DNA of 7,083 nt from Nitrososphaerota archaeon (GCA_005877345.1 VBPR01000197.1:1-7083), one strand, 5' to 3'; positions 1 through 5,734 are shown, numbered from the stretch's first letter. The notes: a model not told the origin generated them from the letters alone. Translations and numbers: made by a program.

Positions 1-483
1 TGTGGAGACCATTGGTATCGTAAAATTGCTAATGATACGACCTTATTAATTGGACTAAATACAAATGGAAATACTATATCACAAACGAAGTGGGGACAAT
101 CATTGGTAACAAATGCGACATTGATGAAAGGAATCAAGAATGTGTTGTTACTGGCTCATAAACCTGCCCATACTCCGCCCCAGTCACATCATCCCGCAGA
201 AAATTCAACAATCCGGATGATCTCAAATATCGAAGGTAGCATATCAAAAAGTATTCATATTTATGAAATTGCAGGGCACAATCATTTTATGGCCGAATCA
301 AGCGATGGTCGCTGGTTTATTACTGGAGCTGGTGGTAGAAGTCACTATGAAGGATCAACTAGCTCAGAATGGCCTTTTGTGAACAAGATTGATTATGGAT
401 ACTTACAAATCAAAATAAATAATACGGATGGCAAGGTTCTGAGTACTCAATTCTATGGATTGGATGGAAGACTGATTCATTGA
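1..483 (+). CDS. Calcineurin-like metallophosphoesterase, C-terminal part (5' end outside window)
   Basis: The reading frame is open from the first base to TGA at 481-483, giving 160 residues with no start, so the gene begins upstream. A TTG at 103 lies inside the continuous frame and is not a credible start. Seen: a hydrophobic strand ending in VLLLAHKP (about residues 48-55 of the visible part, His53), then SHHP (62-65), then AGHNHFM (91-97, His93 and His95), then ITGAGGRSHYEG (107-118). A His after a hydrophobic strand followed by a GHxH motif is the signature of the last two metal-ligand blocks of calcineurin-like phosphoesterases, which hydrolyse phosphate mono- or diesters with a dinuclear metal centre. 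The GDHWYRK start may follow the family's GNHD/E block, which would lie just outside. The C-terminal strand-rich tail (YLQIKINN, VLSTQFYGLDG) resembles the small beta domain common in these enzymes. Substrate and location cannot be judged without the N-terminus. It is convergent with the YjbQ gene. Confidence 0.75.
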   Translation, partial: CGDHWYRKIANDTTLLIGLNTNGNTISQTKWGQSLVTNATLMKGIKNVLLLAHKPAHTPPQSHHPAENSTIRMISNIEGSISKSIHIYEIAGHNHFMAESSDGRWFITGAGGRSHYEGSTSSEWPFVNKIDYGYLQIKINNTDGKVLSTQFYGLDGRLIH

Positions 484-533
484 TGGGTGATAGGTTTTAT
501 CGTAAAAATATTGTTTGTCAGGTCTTCCATATG

Positions 534-555
534 AGGAGTTTATAAAAACACTCCT
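534..555. terminator. Weak hairpin between convergent genes
   Basis: AGGAGT (534-539) and ACTCCT (550-555) form a 6-bp stem around a 10-nt A/T-rich loop. The left arm, extended to TATGAGGAG (530-538), can instead pair with CTCCTCCATA (560-569) with one bulged base. The element lies in the 155-bp spacer between two genes ending towards each other, so it may help end one or both transcripts. No long T tract follows on the + strand. On the - strand a five-T run lies inside the loop. The rest of the spacer shows nothing recognisable. Confidence 0.3.
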
Positions 556-638
556 TCTGCTCCTCCATAGCTCGCAAGAGTAACAATTGCATCAATTTAG
601 TTTAAACGATATTTGTTCCTAACTGACCAATCTGATCC

Positions 639-1058
639 TTATTCACCCATAATTTGTAGTATCACATTTCTATTTCTGGGTCTTGTATCCATTTCTAACA
701 GAACTATTTGCTGCCAAGTTCCCAACGCCAATTTACCATAAATTACTGGAACAGTTAGACTTGGTCCTATCAACGATGCCCGGACATGAGAGTGACCATT
801 TCCGTCATGCCAAGTATTATCGTGCTTATATTCTATATTTTTTGGTACTATTCGGGACAGCATTTCTGGAAAATCGTGAATGAGTCCTGGTTCATATTCA
901 ATAGTCGTTATTGCTGCAGTCGATCCTGAAATAAAAACAGTAACTGTTCCATTTTCAATATTGCTCTCTTTTACTACATTTGATAATTCTTCAGTAATAT
1001 CAATAATAACATCTTCTCCTTTGGAACTTACCTTAATTATTTTAGATACAACCTTCAT
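639..1058 (-). CDS. YjbQ/UPF0047 family protein (secondary thiamine-phosphate synthase-like)
   Basis: The 139-residue length is normal for this single-domain family. Seen in order: GSTAAITTIE (45-54), HDF (61-63), Y-K-H-D (77-80), W-H-D-G-N-G-H-S-H (83-91), then VPVIYGKLALGTWQQIVLLE (103-122). The STAA..E block, the His cluster (His79, His84, His89, His91) and LGTWQ are the family hallmarks. Known of the family: small cytosolic trimers with a clustered His/Glu site. E. coli YjbQ has weak thiamine phosphate synthase activity that can bypass thiE loss, but the physiological reaction is unsettled, so the thiamine label should be held loosely. ATG at 1058 is the only usable start: the frame is open upstream to a stop near 1115 but contains no other ATG, GTG or TTG. 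A GGTGG run about 12-17 nt upstream is a weak ribosome site. It lies 79 nt downstream of the SRPBCC gene on the same strand and could be third in that operon or have its own promoter. Confidence 0.88.
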   Translation of the reverse strand: MKVVSKIIKVSSKGEDVIIDITEELSNVVKESNIENGTVTVFISGSTAAITTIEYEPGLIHDFPEMLSRIVPKNIEYKHDNTWHDGNGHSHVRASLIGPSLTVPVIYGKLALGTWQQIVLLEMDTRPRNRNVILQIMGE

Positions 1059-1137
1059 GTCTTGTAACTTTCCACCTACTCTACTATTGGTCTGATGTGT
1101 AATAAATGGTTGTTACTATGTGCTAATACACTATGAG

Positions 1138-1590
1138 TCATGGCTCACCTTTTGTTAAATAATTTCTCAATCTATTAATAAACCATGTCCATCCTTCTGA
1201 ATGTTCGTTATATTGTTGTCTGTCATCCTCAGTGAATCCACTATGCCTTAGAATAACTTTTGTCTTCTCCTTACTCAGTGATTCAAACCTCCATGTTACA
1301 ATAGTATCTTTATTAAATTCAGGCTTTGACTGAAAGCGCCAAGTATATGATAATTCTCTATTTGGAATAAATTTTATAATTTTGCCGTTCATTTCATGAT
1401 CCTTATCAAGATTATTATCCTCCGATCTCAAGAACTTAAAGGATACTCGTCCTCCTTCTTTCTTTTCTAAGACTGCAATGTCTGGAAACCAGTGAGTCAG
1501 CTGATCTTGATCAGATACTGCTGAAAATACCTTTTCAATTGGAGCGTCTATTATTATCTCTCGATTTATTACAGTATAGTTGTCACTCAT
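1138..1590 (-). CDS. SRPBCC / AHSA1-domain protein
   Basis: This 150-residue protein is one START-like SRPBCC domain of the AHSA1 (Hsp90 ATPase activator homolog 1-like) type. Seen: R-E-I-I-I-D-A-P-I-E-K-V-F (10-22), the opening strand and helix; W-F-P at 34-36; E-G-G-R-V-S-F (45-51); a strand with NRELSYTWRF (77-86); VTWRFE (98-103); T-K-V-I-L-R-H-S-G-F (110-119); and a C-terminal helix opening with E-G-W (132-134) that closes the hydrophobic cavity. Such domains bind hydrophobic ligands, and the bacterial and archaeal members are mostly uncharacterised; real Hsp90 co-chaperone activity is not implied. The start ATG overlaps the end of the upstream ArsR gene by 4 nt (ATGA, 1587-1590), so the two are almost certainly translationally coupled. 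ArsR-type regulators paired with AHSA1 proteins and VOC proteins are a recurrent arrangement, which suggests a ligand-binding or detoxification role under that regulator. This is inference. Confidence 0.9.
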   Translation of the reverse strand: MSDNYTVINREIIIDAPIEKVFSAVSDQDQLTHWFPDIAVLEKKEGGRVSFKFLRSEDNNLDKDHEMNGKIIKFIPNRELSYTWRFQSKPEFNKDTIVTWRFESLSKEKTKVILRHSGFTEDDRQQYNEHSEGWTWFINRLRNYLTKGEP

Positions 1591-1895
1591 CTTTTTACAA
1601 CCTTCTGATTCTCCAAAAATTCCTTTAAACTTTTAAGGTTATAATCCCACATTCCAGCAAAAAAATTCATCATTTCAAGTGCCTTTTCCTTGTTTAAGGA
1701 ATAAATTCTATTCTTTCCAACCTTCTGTTCTAAAATCAAGTCAGAATTTTTGAGAATTCGTAGATGAATAGATACCGCAGGAAGAGAAAATTGGAAATGC
1801 TTAGAAATTTCAGTAGGCGTCATATCTCTTTCTTTTAACAAAAGCAAGATTTTTCGTCTACTTGAGTCGGAAATTGCCTTCCAGGGAGATTCCAT
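1587..1895 (-). CDS. ArsR-family winged-helix transcriptional regulator
   Basis: This 102-residue protein is an ArsR-type winged helix-turn-helix of normal length. Seen: W-K-A-I-S-D-S-S-R-R-K-I-L-L-L-L (5-20), the classic first helix; the helix-turn-helix from about T26 to L48, with S-L-P-A-V-S-I-H-L-R-I-L as recognition helix (37-48); the wing at 53-68 (I-L-E-Q-K-V-G-K-N-R-I-Y-S-L-N); and a C-terminal helix for dimerisation. There is no cysteine in the protein, so the classical ArsR/SmtB thiol metal site is absent and metal sensing is unlikely. It resembles the non-metal subgroup that accompanies AHSA1 genes. It is the first gene of a leftward operon. The 26-bp palindrome at 1902-1927 starts 7 nt before its ATG and lies between that ATG and a TATA-like element, so autorepression is the simplest model. 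The ligand is unknown; it may be sensed through the partner SRPBCC protein or by the regulator itself. Confidence 0.9.
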   Translation of the reverse strand: MESPWKAISDSSRRKILLLLKERDMTPTEISKHFQFSLPAVSIHLRILKNSDLILEQKVGKNRIYSLNKEKALEMMNFFAGMWDYNLKSLKEFLENQKVVKR

Positions 1896-1901
1896 TAATA
1901 T

Positions 1902-1927
1902 TAGTTAATTAATTAATTATTTAACTA
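1902..1927. promoter_or_regulatory. 26-bp near-perfect palindrome, candidate ArsR operator
   Basis: Arms TAGTTAA (1902-1908) and TTAACTA (1921-1927) are exact reverse complements. The 12-bp interior is also symmetric except for one T/T pair (1909/1920), so 12 of 13 base pairs match about a centre at 1914.5. The only G and C in the element (G1904, C1925) sit symmetrically. It overlaps the expected transcription start of the regulator gene and lies just behind the TATA region usable by the divergent VOC gene. Dimeric ArsR proteins bind sites of this size and symmetry. The core is TTAA-repeat-like, so chance symmetry in AT-rich DNA cannot be excluded. Confidence 0.6.
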
Positions 1928-1936
1928 TTTATATAA
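1928..1936. promoter_or_regulatory. TATA-like box in the divergent ArsR/VOC promoter region
   Basis: TTTATATAA reads as a TATA-like element on both strands. For the leftward regulator gene it is centred about 37 nt before the ATG, predicting a start near 1905-1908, inside the palindrome. For the rightward VOC gene it is centred about 36 nt before the ATG. A second AT element at 1941-1950 (AAATATAATA) would give a leaderless VOC transcript. The 72-nt spacer has no recognisable ribosome binding site before either gene. Confidence 0.5.
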
Positions 1937-1967
1937 TGATAAATATAATAAGAAATAAAATAATTAT

Positions 1968-2441
1968 ATGAAAGAAGTAAAAAAAATTCCAGAAGGCTAT
2001 CATTCGATTACCCCTGCTCTGATAGTGAAAAATGGAGATGCAGCAATAGAATTTTATAAAAAAGGATTTGGAGCTGAAGAACGATCTCGTATGAAAAGTC
2101 CTGATGGTAGGGTTGCACATGCTGAACTAAAGTTGGGTGATTCTGTCTTTATGTTGTCAGATGAATATCCGGAGATGAAGTGTCAATCACCTAACTCAAT
2201 TGGCGGAAGCCAAGTATCCATGTATGTATATGTCGAAGATGTTGATTCACTTTTCGATAAAGCAGTCACTGCAGGTGCCAAAGTTTTGGATCCTGTAAAG
2301 GATCAATTTTGGGGAGATCGTCATGGTCGGCTAGAGGACCCCTTTGGACATCTGTGGTCAATAGCGACTCATAAAAAAGATCTTTCAGAAGAGGAAATGA
2401 AAAGTGCTGCGGAAGCAGCGTTTTCGCAAATGTCAAAGTAA
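1968..2441 (+). CDS. PhnB-like VOC (glyoxalase/bleomycin-resistance fold) protein
   Basis: This 157-residue protein contains two beta-alpha-beta-beta-beta modules typical of the vicinal oxygen chelate superfamily. Seen: P-E-G-Y-H-S-I-T-P-A-L (8-18); A-I-E-F-Y-K-K-G-F-G-A (26-36); S-P-D-G-R-V-A-H-A-E-L (44-54); G-D-S-V-F-M-L-S-D-E (57-66); Y-V-E-D-V-D-S-L-F (88-96); D-Q-F-W-G-D-R-H-G (112-120); and D-P-F-G-H-L-W-S-I-A-T-H (124-135). This set, with the C-terminal LSEEEM helix, marks the PhnB-like subgroup, usually annotated as glyoxalase or as related to bleomycin resistance. The true substrate of this subgroup is generally unknown; PhnB itself has no proven enzymatic role. His12 and His51/Glu53 are candidates for a metal or ligand site. 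It is divergent from the ArsR-SRPBCC operon across a 72-nt spacer with the palindromic operator, so shared control is likely. ATG at 1968 fits a leaderless or nearly leaderless transcript. Confidence 0.92.
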   Translation: MKEVKKIPEGYHSITPALIVKNGDAAIEFYKKGFGAEERSRMKSPDGRVAHAELKLGDSVFMLSDEYPEMKCQSPNSIGGSQVSMYVYVEDVDSLFDKAVTAGAKVLDPVKDQFWGDRHGRLEDPFGHLWSIATHKKDLSEEEMKSAAEAAFSQMSK

Positions 2442-2442
2442 A

Positions 2443-2460
2443 TTTTCATTTTCTTTTTTT
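2443..2460 (+). terminator. T-rich transcription end after the VOC gene
   Basis: A pyrimidine/T-rich run starts two bases after the TAA and ends in a seven-T stretch (2454-2460). Archaeal RNA polymerase commonly terminates at such tracts without a hairpin. The following spacer to 2600 shows no gene or structured RNA that I can recognise. Confidence 0.55.
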
Positions 2461-2601
2461 GTTAGAATTATTCACTACTTGGGATTCATTAGGAATAATG
2501 AGCTCCACTGTAAATAATACTCCTTTTGGTTTGCATTATTGTTCGATATAAGTCTATTTGTTTTGTCATTGTAATTTAGTAACAAAAACTTGAATTTGAT
2601 A

Positions 2602-2610
2602 CTATATATT
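2602..2610 (+). promoter_or_regulatory. TATA-like box for the zinc-finger gene
   Basis: CTATATATT is centred about 53 nt before the ATG at 2659, predicting a transcription start near 2632 and a leader of roughly 25-30 nt. There is no clear Shine-Dalgarno motif in that leader. Confidence 0.45.
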
Positions 2611-2658
2611 GTTGATAAATTAATCTAATGCTACCTCTAATTACAAGTTCTGGTTAAT

Positions 2659-3021
2659 ATGGCGTATATAGTAATCAATTTTGCAGGTGACGTATTATTA
2701 GCCCAAGCTGTTAAAAGTTATCTCTCATCACTGGATCTAGTCTCAAGTATCTATATGATACCTGAAGGTGATGAGATTAGCATATCATTAGAAAAAAATA
2801 ATGAAAGAAATGGGAACAGGCTGATTAAAGAAATTCTACGAAATTATTTAGATTCACATAATCTAACCAGATATAAAATCATGGAATTGGAGAATATTCT
2901 CACCGTGGGGATTCCAAAAAAGATTGAAGAAATCTCAAATCTTCTCATGTGCGAAATATGTGGTTGGAGGCTAAATACGGAAGAGGAATTACTCGTCCAT
3001 CGAAGGACTCATTGGATTTAG
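2659..3021 (+). CDS. Small protein with an alpha/beta N-terminal domain and one C-terminal C2H2 zinc finger
   Basis: This protein has 120 residues. Seen: the C-terminal sequence C98-x2-C101-x12-H114-x3-H118, an exact classical C2H2 finger spacing, with hydrophobic residues at the usual positions (L111, L112). The preceding ~95 residues show a strand-helix-strand-strand-helix-strand pattern: AYIVINF (2-8), helix about 10-26, SSIYMIP (29-35), EISISL (39-44), helix about 51-67, and a final strand with LTVGI (81-85). That order fits a ferredoxin-like fold, though I infer this from hydrophobicity only. Archaea, and Thaumarchaeota in particular, carry short single-finger proteins thought to bind nucleic acid or mediate protein contacts; function is unproven. 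The basic residues flanking the finger (R115, R116) would suit nucleic-acid contact. No signal peptide or membrane segment is visible, so it should be cytosolic. It is monocistronic, judging from its own TATA-like box and that of the next gene. Confidence 0.75.
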   Translation: MAYIVINFAGDVLLAQAVKSYLSSLDLVSSIYMIPEGDEISISLEKNNERNGNRLIKEILRNYLDSHNLTRYKIMELENILTVGIPKKIEEISNLLMCEICGWRLNTEEELLVHRRTHWI

Positions 3022-3046
3022 ATAGAGCTGTCGCAAAAGTATTAAC

Positions 3047-3054
3047 ATATATTT
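3047..3054 (+). promoter_or_regulatory. TATA-like box for the membrane-anchored barrel gene
   Basis: ATATATTT, within CATATATTTAA, is centred about 32 nt before ATG 3083, predicting transcription start near 3076. This gives an almost leaderless mRNA. It also argues against the TTG at 3074 as start codon, since the TTG would lie at or before the transcript end. Confidence 0.5.
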
Positions 3055-3082
3055 AATAGAATGACAAAATTTCTTGTTTTTC

Positions 3083-4306
3083 ATGAATGTTGCGGTATTT
3101 GTCATTTTCCTTGGTTTTGGTATATTTTGTTTTTTATTAATCCAACCCATTCTTTCTTATCCAATTTCATTCCCCATTTTTTCTCTTCTCCAAAATGATA
3201 TTCAACTTTTCTCAAACACCATAAGACAGCAGGATACAATACAAGAAATAAGTGCAGAAAACGGTATTAAAAATGGTAATAATATTGATGTAACTACATC
3301 AAGAGAGGCTGTTTCTAGAGACATTACTGTTGGGCTCTGGACTCCTACTAATACCAGTTTTGCTCTTCAGCATTTAAAAGGTGAGGAACAGGAAAAAGCA
3401 ATGGATACACTTCTAAAAAAAGGCTATGGTGAGTACTATTATGTAATGAATAACTTTGAAGATCCTAAATCTCTAAAAATGACAGATAATCTACTGGAAA
3501 CTGCAAATAAGACGAATTTAAAAATAATAATCATTCTTCTGCCACCGTCCGAAGGTGGACCTGATACCAGTTACAATTGGAAAGGATGGATAAAATATTT
3601 TAACTCTCTAGAAAAGAAATATCCAAGGTCATTTGAGGGTTTTACAATTGATGATTTTAACTGGATAAGTACAAGAACTGATACAAAATTCAGGAATAAT
3701 GTAGATTTTATGGAATATTCCGACCTCTCTGAATTGCTTAAACATAAAAGCAAGGACGTTAAGTTTTATCCAACAGTATATTTTGAAGGGCGAAAAACTG
3801 GAATAGTTGTAAAGAAATACGACAATTTTATTGACGGTTTGATTGTGGCCAGTGGATGCTATTATAATGTGTCGACCTTAGAAAGGCAATTGCATATATT
3901 CTCAGAGATTTTTAAAAAACCAATTAGGTATATAGTATACCCTACCATAACCTATAATTATTCTAAGCTTGATTACAGTCCTCCTTCAGATCGTCTCATA
4001 ATGGCTACATTATCAATTGCGTCAAATTCTTCAGATGGGCTAATAATTTGGCGAGATCTGGATAATCCGGTAATCCAGGAACATATGAACAATAGACATG
4101 ATAAACAATATCTTTCGGATATCTCAAACTCTAAAGAAAAACAAATTAGCGATGAAAACATAGACAGCAATATCAAGTTGTCTGAAACAAAGAACGTACA
4201 TAATACCTGCAACGGCTGGTCTAAAAAATATAATGAGGCATATGATATGTGGATTAAATTACCAGCAGAAAAAGATCATGATAATTGGAAAAAAAAGATA
4301 TCATAG
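3083..4306 (+). CDS. Membrane-anchored extracytoplasmic protein, probable TIM-barrel (glycosidase-like) of unknown function
   Basis: The protein has 407 residues from ATG 3083; an in-frame TTG at 3074 would add three residues and is less likely given the TATA position. Seen: a hydrophobic N-terminus (about 3-25, VAVFVIFLGFGIFCFLLI) without a clear cleavage site, so a signal anchor or signal peptide, followed by a ~50-residue polar linker. From about residue 80 there are eight regularly spaced hydrophobic strands: ITVGLW, YYYVMNNF, LKIIIILLPP, FEGFTIDDFNW, VKFYPTVYF, IDGLIVAS, IRYIVYPTITY and DGLIIWRD. This matches a (beta/alpha)8 barrel. The fourth strand ends in Asp190-Asp191, the position where glycosidase-like barrels such as GH18 place catalytic acids (GH18 has DxxDxDxE). 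W-R-D at the end of strand 8 is also typical of sugar-binding barrels. The tail after about 340 is polar and Lys/Glu/Asn-rich. I do not recognise a named family. A polysaccharide- or glycan-acting role at the cell surface is inference. The next gene is convergent. Confidence 0.6.
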   Translation: MNVAVFVIFLGFGIFCFLLIQPILSYPISFPIFSLLQNDIQLFSNTIRQQDTIQEISAENGIKNGNNIDVTTSREAVSRDITVGLWTPTNTSFALQHLKGEEQEKAMDTLLKKGYGEYYYVMNNFEDPKSLKMTDNLLETANKTNLKIIIILLPPSEGGPDTSYNWKGWIKYFNSLEKKYPRSFEGFTIDDFNWISTRTDTKFRNNVDFMEYSDLSELLKHKSKDVKFYPTVYFEGRKTGIVVKKYDNFIDGLIVASGCYYNVSTLERQLHIFSEIFKKPIRYIVYPTITYNYSKLDYSPPSDRLIMATLSIASNSSDGLIIWRDLDNPVIQEHMNNRHDKQYLSDISNSKEKQISDENIDSNIKLSETKNVHNTCNGWSKKYNEAYDMWIKLPAEKDHDNWKKKIS

Positions 4307-4361
4307 TGTGTAGAAATCCTCAGATTAGTTAATTTACTAATTTATAGAACGAGTAACTACC

Positions 4362-4390
4362 ATTCTATTTTATGAGATCATAGAATTTTT
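4362..4390 (+). terminator. Hairpin plus T-run after the barrel gene
   Basis: ATTCTAT (4362-4368) and ATAGAAT (4380-4386) form a perfect 7-bp stem with an 11-nt loop, followed directly by a T run (4386-4390). It lies 55 nt after the TAG of the rightward gene and would end its transcript before it enters the convergent patatin gene. Confidence 0.45.
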
Positions 4391-4420
4391 CTTGATAATC
4401 TGTAAATTGGCTTCTATGAT
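4377..4420. repeat. 9-bp inverted repeat overlapping the terminator hairpin
   Basis: ATCATAGAA (4377-4385) and TTCTATGAT (4412-4420) are perfect reverse complements separated by 26 nt. The left arm shares bases with the right arm of the 4362-4386 hairpin, so the two structures are mutually exclusive. On the - strand it falls just after the stop codon of the patatin gene and could form in that 3' end. Confidence 0.4.
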
Positions 4421-4423
4421 AGA

Positions 4424-5608
4424 TTATTGTTTTAGATAATCTAATGCCTTTGTCTCCCCTTGTTTAATTAGTTCCTTAATTGTCCCAACAGAAAAATCAG
4501 CATTTTGTAGAGGATATGGAGTCTCTGGCATATTTCTAGTGATTCTATGTAGCTTTAGAATTTTGGCGCCATGCTTTTCAACGAGCATTGAGTGTTCCTT
4601 ATTAATATAATCAATTTTGTCTTTATCTATTTTTGATTGATCACATTCCTGGAATATATCATATAATGTTTCAATCAAATTAACATGTCGGGTGATAAGT
4701 CTTGACATTTGTACCATGCTTTGAGTCTTATCGCTAAACATAATATCCTTAGATCTTGACATAACTTCACTCATATTCGCAGGAAGCTTTTCTATTTTTC
4801 TTGGATAATTTTCCACAACATAAATATTTTTATTTTTACTTGGAGACGCCACCATTACTTCGCGTATTGGTGTATTACTTAATAGGGACCCATCCCAGGC
4901 AAATGTACCATCACCTACTTCGACCCAAGGAAATCCATATTGGGGATAGCCGATGGTGGCAAGTAGATGCTTCATCTCGATATGTCTTTTGTAGCTATCA
5001 AATATGAGAGGTTCAGCAGTAAGTACGTCAACTGCAGTAATTATAAGACGAGTGTTGGGCTTACTATTACCATCATTAGGATTATTTTGTTGGGCCAGTG
5101 GAGATAGTCTTTTAAAATCTATATATTTCTCAATTGTCTTTGTTATGAAAGAATTGTCATACATATAGGTCCATTTCCAAGGTGGCTGAACGTAATCCTG
5201 CAGTTCTGATGATTTTGGATTGGACTTATTGAAATTAAACCATCTTGGTACAAAAAAACTTGGAACTCCAAAGAATGCTGCATTTAAAGAGGCTGCTGGT
5301 GATCTCTTCAATTTAGCTTGATAATTATGATAGTCAAAATCAAAGGTAAAGATATCTGGTATAAGATTGTAGCTGCTTCTTGCCAGGTCCAACCAAAAAC
5401 GCTCTAGATCCTTCTCAGGCTTAACATTTATGCTGCCTGCAGCTATTGCTCCGTTGATGCCTCCTATTGAGGTTCCCGCTATTATGTCAAATTTTATATT
5501 TTTCTTTGCAAAGGCTTTGAAAACTCCACATGCAAAAGCGCCAAGGGAACCACCGCCCTGCAATACCAGTACATTTTCGACGCCAATTTCATGCTTATGG
5601 TTAATCAT
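4424..5608 (-). CDS. Patatin-like phospholipase/acyl hydrolase with DUF3734-type C-terminus
   Basis: The protein has 394 residues. Seen: V-L-V-L-Q-G-G-G-S-L-G-A (13-24), the glycine-rich oxyanion loop after the first strand; A-G-T-S-I-G-G (44-50), the GxSxG nucleophile elbow with Ser47; and F-A-W-D-G-S-L-L-S-N-T-P (236-247), carrying the catalytic Asp239 of the Ser-Asp dyad. Here the usual DGG/DGA reads DGS. After the core come S-R-S-K-D-I-M-F-S-D-K-T (284-295) and a terminal D-F-S-V-G-T-I-K-E-L-I (371-381), which match my memory of the DUF3734 tail found in many prokaryotic patatins. The family hydrolyses acyl ester bonds in lipids. No signal peptide or membrane segment is visible, so it should be cytosolic or peripheral. 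Archaeal core lipids are ether-linked, so the substrate may be a storage, imported or modified acyl lipid rather than bulk membrane lipid (inference). ATG 5608 places the oxyanion loop at the normal distance from the N-terminus. It is divergent from the repeat-protein gene. Confidence 0.92.
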   Translation of the reverse strand: MINHKHEIGVENVLVLQGGGSLGAFACGVFKAFAKKNIKFDIIAGTSIGGINGAIAAGSINVKPEKDLERFWLDLARSSYNLIPDIFTFDFDYHNYQAKLKRSPAASLNAAFFGVPSFFVPRWFNFNKSNPKSSELQDYVQPPWKWTYMYDNSFITKTIEKYIDFKRLSPLAQQNNPNDGNSKPNTRLIITAVDVLTAEPLIFDSYKRHIEMKHLLATIGYPQYGFPWVEVGDGTFAWDGSLLSNTPIREVMVASPSKNKNIYVVENYPRKIEKLPANMSEVMSRSKDIMFSDKTQSMVQMSRLITRHVNLIETLYDIFQECDQSKIDKDKIDYINKEHSMLVEKHGAKILKLHRITRNMPETPYPLQNADFSVGTIKELIKQGETKALDYLKQ

Positions 5609-5721
5609 TACAGTTACTTGTTTTACAAATAATCTTAACCTTTCTTTTGAAAAGTGAAAAAATGTTAAAAATTGATTATGCAGATATCAAATAGCGTCCC
5701 TCATACGTTTGGAGAAGATGT

Positions 5722-5734
5722 GGTAAAATTTACC
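5722..5734. promoter_or_regulatory. Short perfect palindrome upstream of the repeat-protein gene
   Basis: GGTAAA (5722-5727) and TTTACC (5729-5734) are reverse complements around one central A. A second inverted repeat, AAGTT (5745-5749) with AACTT (5753-5757), follows 10 nt later and ends just before the TATA-like element. Both lie in the divergent spacer between the patatin and repeat-protein genes and could be operator sites for either. No regulator is identified. Confidence 0.3.

Noticed and set aside
683..1095. Two rightward open frames (683-883 and 880-1095) opposite the YjbQ gene
   Set aside because: They lie antisense to a well-recognised conserved family and show no domain or plausible promoter of their own.
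1587..1590. Toxin-antitoxin pair suggested by the 4-nt overlap of two small genes
   Set aside because: The products are clearly an ArsR regulator and an SRPBCC ligand-binding domain, neither a toxin family; the overlap is ordinary translational coupling.
1929..2120. Leftward frame rich in Phe/Ile, looking like a membrane peptide
   Set aside because: It is antisense to the VOC gene start and the AT-rich promoter; its hydrophobicity follows from reading A-rich codons on the opposite strand as T-rich codons.
3074..3082. TTG start three codons before the ATG of the barrel gene; likewise TTG at 5801 for the repeat protein
   Set aside because: In each case an ATG follows immediately, and TATA-like spacing predicts a transcript beginning close to the ATG.
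3571..4212. Two leftward frames (3571-3753 and 3973-4212) inside the barrel gene
   Set aside because: Antisense to a long continuous coding frame with coherent strand pattern; no motif seen.
4801..5007. Rightward frame inside the patatin gene; also 5430-5657
   Set aside because: Antisense to the catalytic regions of the patatin gene; Pro/Ala-rich translation of 5430-5657 is the complement of the Gly-rich oxyanion and elbow codons.
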